64,000 nt of DNA from Streptomyces barringtoniae (GTDB taxonomy: Bacteria; Actinomycetota; Actinomycetes; Streptomycetales; Streptomycetaceae), in the NCBI RefSeq assembly GCF_020819595.1, contig NZ_JAJHNP010000025.1, positions 62,001 to 126,000 on the forward strand, read 5' to 3'. The notes below the pieces were generated by a model. That model ran no database searches. It was not told where the DNA came from and was given only the letters and a program-made list of their open reading frames with translations. The position numbers and the translations under genes were made by a program. Shown here in pieces: positions 47,404-56,573 of the stretch. The stretch's first letter is position 1. Every line of letters starts with the position of its first letter.

Positions 47404-49904
47404 CCGTGACCACCAGTGCTCCCACGGGTGGGGGACAAGCGGCGGTCCCGCCGGAGGACCTCGTCACCCTGACGATCGACGGCATCGAGATCAGCGTGCC
47501 CAAGGGCACCCTGGTCATCCGGGCCGCCGAGCAGCTCGGCATCGAGATCCCCCGGTTCTGCGACCACCCCCTGCTCGACCCCGCCGGCGCCTGTCGCCAG
47601 TGCATCGTCGAGGTCGAGGGCCAGCGCAAGCCCATGGCGTCCTGCACCATCACCTGCACCGACGGCATGGTGGTGAAGACCCAGCTGACCTCGCCGGTCG
47701 CCGAGAAGGCCCAGCACGGTGTGATGGAGCTGCTGCTCATCAACCACCCGCTGGACTGCCCGGTCTGCGACAAGGGCGGCGAGTGCCCGCTGCAGAACCA
47801 GGCGATGTCGCACGGCAACGCCGAATCCCGCTTCGACGGCAAGAAGCGCACCTACGAAAAGCCCGTACCGATCTCCACGCAGGTACTGCTCGACCGCGAA
47901 CGCTGCGTTCTGTGCGCCCGCTGCACCCGGTTCTCCAACCAGATCGCGGGCGACCCGATGATCGAGCTGATCGAGCGGGGCGCGCTCCAGCAGGTAGGCA
48001 CAGGCGAGGGCGACCCGTTCGAGTCGTACTTCTCCGGCAACACCATCCAGATCTGCCCGGTCGGCGCGCTCACCTCGGCGGCCTACCGTTTCCGCTCCCG
48101 CCCCTTCGACCTCGTCTCCTCGCCGTCGGTGTGCGAGCACTGCTCCGGCGGCTGCGCCATCCGCACCGACCACCGGCGCGGCAAGGTCATGCGGCGGCTC
48201 GCCGAGAACGACCCCGAGGTCAACGAGGAGTGGATCTGCGACAAGGGACGCTTCGCGTTCCGGTACGCGCAGCAGAAGGACCGCCTGGAGACACCGCTGG
48301 TGCGCAACGCCGACGGCGACCTGGAGCCCGCCTCCTGGCCGGAAGCCCTGGAGGCGGCCGCACGGGGCCTGGCCGCCGCCCGCTCCCGGGCCGGCGTCCT
48401 CATCGGCGGCCGGCTGACCGTCGAGGACGCCTACGCGTACAGCAAGTTCGCGCGCGTGGCGCTCGACACGAACGACATCGACTTCCGCGCGCGCGTGCAC
48501 AGCGGCGAGGAGGCCGACTTCCTGGCCTCCCGGGTGGCAGGCCGCGGCCGTGACCTCGACGGTACGGGCGTCACGTACACCTCCCTGGAGAAGGCGCCCG
48601 CGGTCCTGCTGGCCGGCTTCGAGTCGGAGGAGGAGGCGCCCGGCGTCTTCCTGCGGCTGCGCAAGGCCTGGCGCAAGCGCAAGCAGAAGGTGTTCGCGCT
48701 GGCCACCCACGAGACCCGGGGCCTGCAGAAGGCGGGCGGCACGTTGCTGCCGGCCGCGCCCGGCACCGAGACGGAGTGGCTGGACGCCCTCGCGAGCGGC
48801 GTCGGCCTGGAGGAGCCCGGCACGCGCGCCGCCGAGGCCCTGCGCACCGAGGGCGCGGTCATCGTCGTCGGTGAGCGGCTCGCGGCGGTCGCCGGCGGTC
48901 TCACCGCCGCCGTACGCGCCGCCACCGCGACCGGCGCCCAGCTGGTGTGGATCCCGCGCCGGGCCGGTGAGCGCGGCGCCGTCGAGGTGGGCGCGCTGCC
49001 GTCGCTGCTGCCGGGCGGCCGCCCGGCGACCGACCCACGCGCGCGTGAGGAGGTCGCCGCCGCCTGGGGCCTGGCCGAACTGCCGTTGCGCTACGGCCGC
49101 GACACCCACCACATCGTGGAGGCCGCCGCCACCGGCGAACTGTCGGCACTCGTGGTCGCCGGGGTGGAGGTCGCCGACCTGCCCGACCCGGCACGCGCGC
49201 GTGAAGCACTCGACAGGGTCGGCTTCCTGGTGTCGATGGAGCTGCGGCCCAGCGAGGTCACCGAGCACGCCGACGTCGTCCTCCCGGTCGCCGCGGTCGC
49301 CGAGAAGGGGGGCACCTTCCTCAACTGGGAAGGCAGGGTGCGCTTCTTCGAGGCAACCCTCAAGCCCGACCAGATGACCCGCCGCCTGGCACCGACCGAC
49401 GCGCGCGTGCTGCAGATGCTGGCCGACGCCATGGACGTCCACCTGGGCCTGCCGGATCTGCGCACCACGCGCGCGGAGATCGACCGGCTCGGTCCCTGGG
49501 ACGGCCCGCGCGCCCTTGACCCCCAGGAGTCCGCAGAAGCGCTGCCCCGCCCGGCCGCCGGCGAGGCCGTGCTCGCCGGGCACCGGCTGCTGCTCGACCA
49601 GGGCGTCCTCCAGGAGGGCGACGAGGCGCTCGCCGGAACCCGGCACGCCGCACACGCGCGCGTGTCGGCGGCGACGGCCGCCGAGGCGGGCCTCAAGGAA
49701 GGCGACGTCCTCGCAGTCACCGGACCCTCCGGCTCCGCCGAACTCCGGCTGCAGATCACCGAGATGCCCGACCGCGTGGTCTGGCTTCCGCTGAACTCCG
49801 TCGGCGCCGGCGTTGCCTCCGACACCGGGGCTCGGCCCGGCTCACTCGTCCGCATCGGCCCGGCGGCATCCGCCGAAGTGGCCCCCAAGGAGGTGGAGGG
49901 ATGA
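47400..49904 (+). CDS. nuoG: NADH-quinone oxidoreductase subunit G
   Basis: An 834-residue iron-sulfur subunit. The N-terminal ferredoxin has CDHPLLDPAGACRQC and CTITC; the His/Cys-type and [4Fe-4S] motifs HPLDCPVCDKGGECPLQ and CVLCARCTRFSNQ follow, and near 240 there is CEHCSGGC with a later ICDKGRF, suggesting the extra N7-type cluster. The molybdopterin-oxidoreductase-like body (about residues 280-834) is degenerate. Overlaps nuoF and nuoH by 4 bases each. Confidence 0.94.
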   Translation: MTVTTSAPTGGGQAAVPPEDLVTLTIDGIEISVPKGTLVIRAAEQLGIEIPRFCDHPLLDPAGACRQCIVEVEGQRKPMASCTITCTDGMVVKTQLTSPVAEKAQHGVMELLLINHPLDCPVCDKGGECPLQNQAMSHGNAESRFDGKKRTYEKPVPISTQVLLDRERCVLCARCTRFSNQIAGDPMIELIERGALQQVGTGEGDPFESYFSGNTIQICPVGALTSAAYRFRSRPFDLVSSPSVCEHCSGGCAIRTDHRRGKVMRRLAENDPEVNEEWICDKGRFAFRYAQQKDRLETPLVRNADGDLEPASWPEALEAAARGLAAARSRAGVLIGGRLTVEDAYAYSKFARVALDTNDIDFRARVHSGEEADFLASRVAGRGRDLDGTGVTYTSLEKAPAVLLAGFESEEEAPGVFLRLRKAWRKRKQKVFALATHETRGLQKAGGTLLPAAPGTETEWLDALASGVGLEEPGTRAAEALRTEGAVIVVGERLAAVAGGLTAAVRAATATGAQLVWIPRRAGERGAVEVGALPSLLPGGRPATDPRAREEVAAAWGLAELPLRYGRDTHHIVEAAATGELSALVVAGVEVADLPDPARAREALDRVGFLVSMELRPSEVTEHADVVLPVAAVAEKGGTFLNWEGRVRFFEATLKPDQMTRRLAPTDARVLQMLADAMDVHLGLPDLRTTRAEIDRLGPWDGPRALDPQESAEALPRPAAGEAVLAGHRLLLDQGVLQEGDEALAGTRHAAHARVSAATAAEAGLKEGDVLAVTGPSGSAELRLQITEMPDRVVWLPLNSVGAGVASDTGARPGSLVRIGPAASAEVAPKEVEG

Positions 49905-51265
49905 GCCCGTACCTCGCAGCTGAAGACCTCTCGATGTTCGGCCGCGACCCCTGGTGGCTGGTCGTCATCAAGGCCGTGTTCTGCTTCGCCTTCCTGATGG
50001 TGACCGTGCTGTTCTCCATCGTCTGGGAGCGCAAGGTCGTCGCCTGGATGCAGCTGCGCATCGGCCCGAACCGGCACGGCCCCTGGGGCATGCTCCAGTC
50101 GCTCGCCGACGGCGTGAAGCTGATGCTCAAGGAAGACATCATCGTCAAGCGCGCCGACAAGGTGGTCTACGTCCTGGCGCCGATCGTCGCGGCCATCCCG
50201 GCCTTCATGGCGATCGCGGTCATCCCCTTCGGCCCGGCCGACAACGAGATCTCGATCTTCGGCACGCGCACCACGATGCAGCTCACGGACCTGCCGATCG
50301 CGATGCTCTACATCCTCGCGGTCGCCTCCGTCGGCATCTACGGCATCGTCCTCGCGGGTTGGAGTTCCGGATCCACCTACCCGCTCCTCGGCGGCCTGCG
50401 CTCCTGCGCGCAGATGATCTCCTACGAGATCGCCATGGGTGCCGCGTTCGCCTCCGTGTTCCTGTACTCGGGGTCGATGTCGACGTCCACGATCGTGGCG
50501 CAGCAGCACGACCGCTGGTACATCCTGCTGCTGCCGGTCTCGTTCATCCTCTACATCGTCACGATGGTCGGCGAGACAAACCGCGCCCCCTTCGACATGC
50601 CGGAGTCCGAGGGCGACCTGGTCGGCGGCTTCAACACCGAGTACTCGTCCATCAAGTTCGCGATGTTCATGCTCGCCGAGTACGTGAACATGGTGACGGT
50701 CTCGGCCGTGTCGACCACGTTGTTCCTCGGCGGCTGGCGCGCCCCCTGGCCGATCAGCTCCTTCTGGCAGGGTGCGAACCACGGCTGGTGGCCGCTGCTC
50801 TGGTTCGTGATCAAGGTCCAGTTGCTGCTGTTCTTCTTCATCTGGCTGCGCGGCACGCTCCCTCGCGTCCGCTACGACCAGCTGATGAAGCTCGGCTGGA
50901 AGGTCCTCATCCCGGTCTCCGTGACCTGGCTGATGCTGGTGGCGACCGTAAGGGCCCTGCGCAACGAGCACTACAACTTCGCCGACATCGCCCTCTACGT
51001 GGGCGGCGGAGTCCTCGCCCTGCTGCTGATCTCCTTCGTCGCCGACATGTTCCGCGAGAAGGCCAAGACGCCCGAACAGCCCGCCCCCGAGCAGGCCGGA
51101 TTCGACGCGATGGCGGGCGGATTCCCCGTACCGCCGCTGCCCGGACAGGAGCTGCCGCCGGTGCCCAGGCGCCGCTCGCGCCGGGAGCGGGAGCTGATTG
51201 TCAGTGGCGGGACGGACACTGTCAGTGACGGATCTTCGGATGGAAAGGAGGCGTCGGATGGCTGA
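49901..51265 (+). CDS. nuoH: NADH-quinone oxidoreductase subunit H
   Basis: A 454-residue membrane subunit at the quinone cavity entrance with about eight helices. RIGPNRHGPWGMLQSLADGVKL (about 52-73) and GETNRAPFDMPESEGDLVGGFNTEY (about 223-247) are diagnostic. A C-terminal hydrophilic tail of about 60 residues is longer than usual. Its last 8 bases overlap nuoI, whose AAGGAGG site lies inside the nuoH end. Confidence 0.96.
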   Translation: MSPYLAAEDLSMFGRDPWWLVVIKAVFCFAFLMVTVLFSIVWERKVVAWMQLRIGPNRHGPWGMLQSLADGVKLMLKEDIIVKRADKVVYVLAPIVAAIPAFMAIAVIPFGPADNEISIFGTRTTMQLTDLPIAMLYILAVASVGIYGIVLAGWSSGSTYPLLGGLRSCAQMISYEIAMGAAFASVFLYSGSMSTSTIVAQQHDRWYILLLPVSFILYIVTMVGETNRAPFDMPESEGDLVGGFNTEYSSIKFAMFMLAEYVNMVTVSAVSTTLFLGGWRAPWPISSFWQGANHGWWPLLWFVIKVQLLLFFFIWLRGTLPRVRYDQLMKLGWKVLIPVSVTWLMLVATVRALRNEHYNFADIALYVGGGVLALLLISFVADMFREKAKTPEQPAPEQAGFDAMAGGFPVPPLPGQELPPVPRRRSRRERELIVSGGTDTVSDGSSDGKEASDG

Positions 51266-51899
51266 GGAGCCCAAGGAGACCAAGCCCGGTTTCCTGAACC
51301 CCGTGGCCGGCTTCGGTGTGACCTTCAAGGCCATGTTCAAGAAGCGGCTGACCGAGCAGTACCCGGAGCAGAAGAAGACCACGGCTCCGCGGTTCCACGG
51401 ACGGCACCAGCTCAACCGCCATCCGGACGGCCTGGAGAAGTGCGTCGGCTGCGAGCTGTGCGCCTGGGCCTGCCCCGCCGACGCCATCTATGTGGAGGGC
51501 GCCGACAACACCGACGAGGAACGCTACTCGCCGGGCGAGCGGTACGGCCGCGTCTACCAGATCAACTACGCCCGCTGCATCCTGTGCGGGCTATGCATCG
51601 AGGCGTGCCCCACGCGCGCGCTGACGATGACCAACGAGTTCGAGCTGGCCGACTCCAGCCGCGCCAACCTCATCTACACCAAGGAACAGCTCCTCGCCGG
51701 CCTCGAAGAGGGCATGGTCGACACGCCGCACGCGATCTTCCCAGGGACCGACGAACAGGACTACTACCGGGGCCTGGTGACGCAGGCCGCGCCCGGCACG
51801 GTCCGCCAGGTCGCCCTCTCCAAGGGCGAGGTCCCGCAGGAGGCGGCGTCCACCTTCGGCGAGGAGGAGCCGGCCTCGGAGAAGGTGATCGGCCGATGA
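51258..51899 (+). CDS. nuoI: NADH-quinone oxidoreductase subunit I
   Basis: A 213-residue ferredoxin-like subunit with two [4Fe-4S] clusters: CVGCELCAWACPADAI (about 60-75) and CILCGLCIEACPTRAL (about 105-120). It passes electrons from NuoG to NuoB. AAGGAGG six bases before the ATG at 51258 fixes this start rather than an upstream one in the same frame. Overlaps nuoJ by 4 bases. Confidence 0.96.
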   Translation: MAEEPKETKPGFLNPVAGFGVTFKAMFKKRLTEQYPEQKKTTAPRFHGRHQLNRHPDGLEKCVGCELCAWACPADAIYVEGADNTDEERYSPGERYGRVYQINYARCILCGLCIEACPTRALTMTNEFELADSSRANLIYTKEQLLAGLEEGMVDTPHAIFPGTDEQDYYRGLVTQAAPGTVRQVALSKGEVPQEAASTFGEEEPASEKVIGR

Positions 51900-52738
51900 C
51901 GACGCAGCTCGCCGCCTACACCACCTCCACCGGTGAGGCCTTCCAGTTCTGGGTCCTCGGCACCGTCGCGGTGATCGGCGCCCTGTGCACCGTCTTCATG
52001 AAGAAGGCCGTGCACAGCGCGCTCTGTCTCGCCGGGACCATGATCGTCCTGGCGGTGTTCTACCTCGCCAACGGCGCCTACTTCCTGGGTGTCGTGCAGA
52101 TCGTCGTCTACACCGGCGCGATCATGATGCTGTTCCTGTTCGTGGTGATGCTCGTCGGCGTCACGGCCGCGGACTCGCTGAAGGAGACCATCAAGGGCCA
52201 GCGCTGGCTGGCCCTTCTGTGCGGCGTCGGCTTCGGTGTCCTGCTGTTCGCCGGCCTCGGCAACGCCTCCCTGAAGGAGTTCGCCGGCACCGGCCAGGCG
52301 AACGCGAACGGCAATGTGGAGGGCCTCGCCTCCCTCATCTTCACCAAGTACGTCTTCGCCTTCGAAATCACCGGCGCCCTGCTCATCACCGCCGCCGTCG
52401 GCGCCATGGTGCTCACCCACCGCGAGCGCACCGAACGCGCCAAGACCCAGCGCGAGCTGGCCGAACAGCGCGTCCGCGAGGGCAAGTACGTGCCGCCGCT
52501 GCCCGCCCCCGGTGTCTACGCCCGGCACAACGCCGTCGACATCGCGGGCCTGCTGCCCGACGGCACCCCGTCCGAGCTGACCGTCAGCAAGACGCTGCGC
52601 GAGCGCGGTCAGATCCGTGACGTGTCGGCGGAGGCGCTCAACGACCTGCGGGCGCTGGAGCAGCGCGCGCAGGAACGCCTGGAGCGTGCGGCGATCGAAC
52701 CGGCGACGTTCAAGCGGCCCGAGGAGGCGTCGAAGTGA
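51896..52738 (+). CDS. nuoJ: NADH-quinone oxidoreductase subunit J
   Basis: A 280-residue subunit, much longer than the roughly 180 residues of E. coli NuoJ. Five helices (about residues 17-170), including YFLGVVQIVVYTGAIMMLFLFVVML, are followed by a long cytoplasmic charged tail (THRERTERAKTQRELAEQ and on) of about 110 residues. The tail is common in actinobacteria. It overlaps nuoK by 4 bases. Confidence 0.94.
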   Translation: MTTQLAAYTTSTGEAFQFWVLGTVAVIGALCTVFMKKAVHSALCLAGTMIVLAVFYLANGAYFLGVVQIVVYTGAIMMLFLFVVMLVGVTAADSLKETIKGQRWLALLCGVGFGVLLFAGLGNASLKEFAGTGQANANGNVEGLASLIFTKYVFAFEITGALLITAAVGAMVLTHRERTERAKTQRELAEQRVREGKYVPPLPAPGVYARHNAVDIAGLLPDGTPSELTVSKTLRERGQIRDVSAEALNDLRALEQRAQERLERAAIEPATFKRPEEASK

Positions 52739-53034
52739 ACCCGGTCAACTACCTCTACCTCGCCGCCCTGTTGTTCACGATCGGCGCGACCGGCGTACTG
52801 ATCCGGCGCAACGCCATCGTGGTCTTCATGTGCATCGAGCTGATGCTGAACGCCTGCAACCTCGCGTTCGTCACCTTCTCCCGGATGCACGGCAACCTCG
52901 ACGGCCAGATCATCGCCTTCTTCACGATGGTCGTCGCCGCCGCGGAGGTCGTGGTGGGTCTCGCGATCATCGTGTCGCTGTTCCGTACCCGCCACTCGGC
53001 CTCGGTCGACGACGCCAGCCTGATGAAGCTGTAA
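52735..53034 (+). CDS. nuoK: NADH-quinone oxidoreductase subunit K
   Basis: A 99-residue antiporter-like (MrpC-type) subunit with three helices. The two conserved membrane glutamates are in FMCIELMLNACNLAF and AAAEVVVGLAII, part of the central acidic proton axis. The GTG start overlaps the nuoJ stop. Confidence 0.96.
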   Translation: MNPVNYLYLAALLFTIGATGVLIRRNAIVVFMCIELMLNACNLAFVTFSRMHGNLDGQIIAFFTMVVAAAEVVVGLAIIVSLFRTRHSASVDDASLMKL

Positions 53035-53049
53035 GGGGTCGGAAGAATC

Positions 53050-54996
53050 GTGGAGAACCTGATCGCGCTGCTCATCGCGGCGCCCCTGCTCGGAGCGGCC
53101 GTCCTCCTGGTCGGCGGCCGGCGCCTGGACCGCGTCGGCCACTGGATCGGCACGCTGCTCTCGTTCGTCTCCTTCGTCATCGGCCTGGCACTCTTCGCCG
53201 ATCTGCTCGGCAAGAGCACCGAACACCGCACCATGACGCAGCACTTGTGGACGTGGATCTCGGTCGGCAGCTTCCATGCGGACGTCACCTTCCGCCTGGA
53301 CCAGCTCTCGATGACGTTCGTCCTGCTCATCACCGGCGTCGGCTCGCTGATCCACCTGTACTCGGTCGGGTACATGGAGCACGACGAGCGGCGCCGCCGC
53401 TTCTTCGGCTACCTGAACCTGTTCCTCGCGGCGATGCTGCTGCTCGTCCTCGCCGACAACTACCTGCTGCTGTACGTCGGCTGGGAGGGCGTCGGCCTCG
53501 CCTCCTACCTGCTGATCGGCTTCTGGCAGCACAAGCCCAGCGCCGCGACGGCCGCGAAGAAGGCCTTCCTGGTCAACCGCGTCGGCGACATGGGTCTGTC
53601 GATCGCGATCATGCTGATGTTCGCCACCTTCGGCACCTTCGCCTTCGGCCCGGTCCTCAGCCACGCCGGCGACACCTCCCAGGGGAAGCTCACCGCGATC
53701 GGCCTGATGCTGCTCCTCGCCGCCTGCGGCAAGTCCGCCCAGGTGCCGCTGCAGTCCTGGCTCGGCGACGCCATGGAGGGCCCGACCCCGGTCTCGGCCC
53801 TGATCCACGCGGCGACGATGGTGACCGCGGGCGTTTACCTCATCGTCCGCTCGGGAGCCATCTTCAACGCCGCCCCCGACGCCCAGCTGGCCGTCACCGT
53901 GGTCGGCGCCGTCACGCTCCTCTTCGGTGCGATCGTCGGTTGCGCCAAGGACGACATCAAGAAGGCACTGGCCGGCTCGACCATGTCGCAGATCGGCTAC
54001 ATGGTGCTCGCCGCGGGCCTCGGCCCCATCGGATACGTCTTCGCGATCATGCACCTCGTGACGCACGGCTTCTTCAAGGCCGGACTGTTCCTCGGCGCCG
54101 GCTCCGTCATGCACGGCATGAACGACGAGGTCGACATGCGCCGCTACGGCGGCCTGCGGAAGTACATGCCGATCACGTTCATCACCTTCGGTCTCGGCTA
54201 CCTGGCGATCATCGGCTTCCCGTTCCTGTCCGGCTTCTACTCCAAGGACAAGATCATCGAGGCGGCCTTCGCCAAGGGCGGCACCGAGGGCTGGATCCTC
54301 GGCGGCGTGGCCCTGCTCGGCGCGGCCATCACCGCCTTCTACATGACGCGCGTGATGCTGATGACGTTCTTCGGAGAAGAACGCTGGCGTAACGCCCCCA
54401 CCCCGTCCCCGGCCGAACCGAGCGTGGAGCCCGCCGCCGAGACGCGCGGCGAGCACACGGAGCCGCACCCGCACGAGTCGCCCAAGGTCATGACGATCCC
54501 CATGATCGTGCTGGCTGTGGGATCGGTGGCCTGCGGCTTCTTCTTCAACCTCGGCGACCGCTTCCTGCACTGGCTCGAGCCGGTCACCGGGCACAGTGAG
54601 GGCCACTCCCCGGTCAGCACCTGGACGGTCACCGGCGCGACCCTGGTCTGCCTCGTCATCGGCGTCGGCATCGCCTGGGCGCAGTACGGCCGCAAGCCCG
54701 TTCCCGCCGTGGCTCCGCGCGGCTCCCTGCTCACCCGCGCGGCCCGCCGCGACCTGCTCCAGGACGACTTCAACCATGTGGTCCTCGTGCGCGGCGGCGA
54801 GCACCTGACGCGTTCCCTGGTCTACGTCGACCACACTCTGGTCGACGGCGTCGTCAACGGCACCGCGGCCGGCTTCGGCGGCCTGTCGGGACGACTCCGC
54901 CGGATCCAGAACGGCTTCGCCCGCTCCTATGCGGTCTCGATGTTCGGCGGTGCGGCACTCCTGGTCGCCGCGACCCTGCTGATGAGGGCGGTCTGA
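53050..54996 (+). CDS. nuoL: NADH-quinone oxidoreductase subunit L
   Basis: A 648-residue proton-pumping subunit with about 16 helices and the lateral C-terminal helix. Signatures: LYVGWEGVGLASYLLIGFW, the Lys-helix around LLAACGKSAQVPLQSWLGDAMEGPTPVSALIHAATMV, and HGFFKAGLFLGAGSV. GGAAGA precedes the GTG. A hydrophilic insert rich in Pro/Glu/His (about residues 447-480) lies between late helices. Confidence 0.96.
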   Translation: MENLIALLIAAPLLGAAVLLVGGRRLDRVGHWIGTLLSFVSFVIGLALFADLLGKSTEHRTMTQHLWTWISVGSFHADVTFRLDQLSMTFVLLITGVGSLIHLYSVGYMEHDERRRRFFGYLNLFLAAMLLLVLADNYLLLYVGWEGVGLASYLLIGFWQHKPSAATAAKKAFLVNRVGDMGLSIAIMLMFATFGTFAFGPVLSHAGDTSQGKLTAIGLMLLLAACGKSAQVPLQSWLGDAMEGPTPVSALIHAATMVTAGVYLIVRSGAIFNAAPDAQLAVTVVGAVTLLFGAIVGCAKDDIKKALAGSTMSQIGYMVLAAGLGPIGYVFAIMHLVTHGFFKAGLFLGAGSVMHGMNDEVDMRRYGGLRKYMPITFITFGLGYLAIIGFPFLSGFYSKDKIIEAAFAKGGTEGWILGGVALLGAAITAFYMTRVMLMTFFGEERWRNAPTPSPAEPSVEPAAETRGEHTEPHPHESPKVMTIPMIVLAVGSVACGFFFNLGDRFLHWLEPVTGHSEGHSPVSTWTVTGATLVCLVIGVGIAWAQYGRKPVPAVAPRGSLLTRAARRDLLQDDFNHVVLVRGGEHLTRSLVYVDHTLVDGVVNGTAAGFGGLSGRLRRIQNGFARSYAVSMFGGAALLVAATLLMRAV

Positions 54997-55001
54997 TACC
55001 G

Positions 55002-56573
55002 ATGTCCTTTCCTCTGCTGACAGCGACGGCGGCGCTCCCGGCCGTAGGGGCCGTCGCCACGGCCGCCGTACCGGCCGCGCGGCGTACCGCCGCCAAGTGG
55101 CTGGCGCTGCTCGTCTCACTCGCCACGCTCGCCCTGGCGATCACCGTCCTGGTCCGTTTCGAGCCCGGCGGCGCCCGCTACCAGCTCACCGAGTCCCACG
55201 CCTGGATCAAGAACTTCGGGGTGCGATACGAGCTGGGGGTCGACGGCATCGCGGTGGCGCTCATCGCCCTGACCGCCGTACTGATCCCGTTCATCATCCT
55301 CGCGGGCTGGCACGACGCCGATCCGCTGGAGACCGGAAGCCGACGCTGGCGGCCGACTCAGGGCTTCTTCGCGCTGATCCTGGCCGTCGAGGCGATGGTG
55401 CTCATCTCCTTCGAGTCCACCGACGTCTTCCTGTTCTACATCTTCTTCGAAGCCATGCTCATCCCGATGTACTTCCTCATCGGCGGCTTCGGGGACCGCG
55501 CCCACGCACAGGGCGAGGAGGCGGCCGCGACGCAGCGGTCGTACGCGGCGGTGAAGTTCCTGCTCTACAACCTGGTCGGCGGTCTGCTCATGCTGGCCGC
55601 GGTGATCGGCCTCTACGTAGTGGCCGGAAACTTCAGCCTGCAGGAGATCGCGCAGGCCCGCGCGAACGGCTCGCTGCACATGGCGACCAGCACCGAACGC
55701 TGGCTGTTCCTGGGCTTCTTCTTCGCGTTCGCGGTGAAGGCGCCGCTGTGGCCGCTGCACACCTGGCTGCCCAACGCCATGCAGGAGTCCACCGCCCCGG
55801 TGGCCGTCCTCATCACCGCGGTCGTCGACAAGGTCGGCACCTTCGCGATGCTCCGCTTCTGCCTCCAGCTGTTCCCCCAGGCCAGCAAGTGGGCGACGCC
55901 TGTCATCCTTGTACTGGCCCTGATCAGCATCGTCTACGGCGCTCTGCTCGCCGTCGGCCAGCGGGACATCAAGCGCCTGGTCGCCTACGCGTCGATCTCG
56001 CACTTCGGCTTCATCATCATGGGCATCTTCGCGATGACCAGCCAGGGCCAGTCCGGTGCGACGCTCTACATGGTCAACCACGGCATCTCCACGGCCGCGT
56101 GGATGCTGGTCGCGGGCTTCCTGATCTCCCGGCGCGGCTCGCGGCTCATCGCCGACTACGGAGGCGTGCAGAAGGTCGCCCCGGTGCTCGCCGGGACCTT
56201 CCTGATCGGCGGCCTCGCCACCCTCTCGCTCCCCGGACTCGCCCCGTTCGTCAGCGAGTTCCTCGTCCTGGTCGGCACGTTCACGCGCTACCCGGCGATC
56301 GGCATCATCGCGACCTTCGGCATCGTCCTCGCCGCTCTCTACGCCCTCGTCCTGTACCAGCGGACGATGACGGGCCCGGTGAAGCCCGAGGTCTCGGCGA
56401 TGCCCGACCTGCGCGCGCGGGAACTCGTCGTCGTCGCCCCGCTGATCGTTCTGCTGATCTTCCTGGGCGTCTATCCGAAGCCCGTCACGGACATCGTCAA
56501 TCCAGCGGTCAAGCAGACCATGTCCGACGTACACAAGACCGACCCCAAGCCCTCGGTGGAGGCGGCCAAGTGA
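55002..56573 (+). CDS. nuoM: NADH-quinone oxidoreductase subunit M
   Basis: A 523-residue proton-pumping subunit with about 14 helices. Signatures: IFFEAMLIPMYFLIGGFG (conserved Glu), AFAVKAPLWPLHTWLPNAMQESTAPVAVLI (Lys helix) and RLVAYASISHFGFI. Starts 5 bases after the nuoL stop and overlaps nuoN by 4 bases. Confidence 0.96.
   Translation: MSFPLLTATAALPAVGAVATAAVPAARRTAAKWLALLVSLATLALAITVLVRFEPGGARYQLTESHAWIKNFGVRYELGVDGIAVALIALTAVLIPFIILAGWHDADPLETGSRRWRPTQGFFALILAVEAMVLISFESTDVFLFYIFFEAMLIPMYFLIGGFGDRAHAQGEEAAATQRSYAAVKFLLYNLVGGLLMLAAVIGLYVVAGNFSLQEIAQARANGSLHMATSTERWLFLGFFFAFAVKAPLWPLHTWLPNAMQESTAPVAVLITAVVDKVGTFAMLRFCLQLFPQASKWATPVILVLALISIVYGALLAVGQRDIKRLVAYASISHFGFIIMGIFAMTSQGQSGATLYMVNHGISTAAWMLVAGFLISRRGSRLIADYGGVQKVAPVLAGTFLIGGLATLSLPGLAPFVSEFLVLVGTFTRYPAIGIIATFGIVLAALYALVLYQRTMTGPVKPEVSAMPDLRARELVVVAPLIVLLIFLGVYPKPVTDIVNPAVKQTMSDVHKTDPKPSVEAAK

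Noticed and set aside
47100..49655. Long minus-strand frame opposite nuoG.
   Set aside because: Same codon-bias artefact; the plus strand encodes a complete NuoG.
49030..49670. Recurring ACGCGCGCGTG stretches in nuoG.
   Set aside because: They fall in coding sequence for Ala-Arg-rich segments and are explained by codon choice.
52609..55119. Very long open frame on the minus strand opposite nuoJ-nuoM.
   Set aside because: Produced by the G/C codon bias of the real plus-strand genes; its product has no family features.
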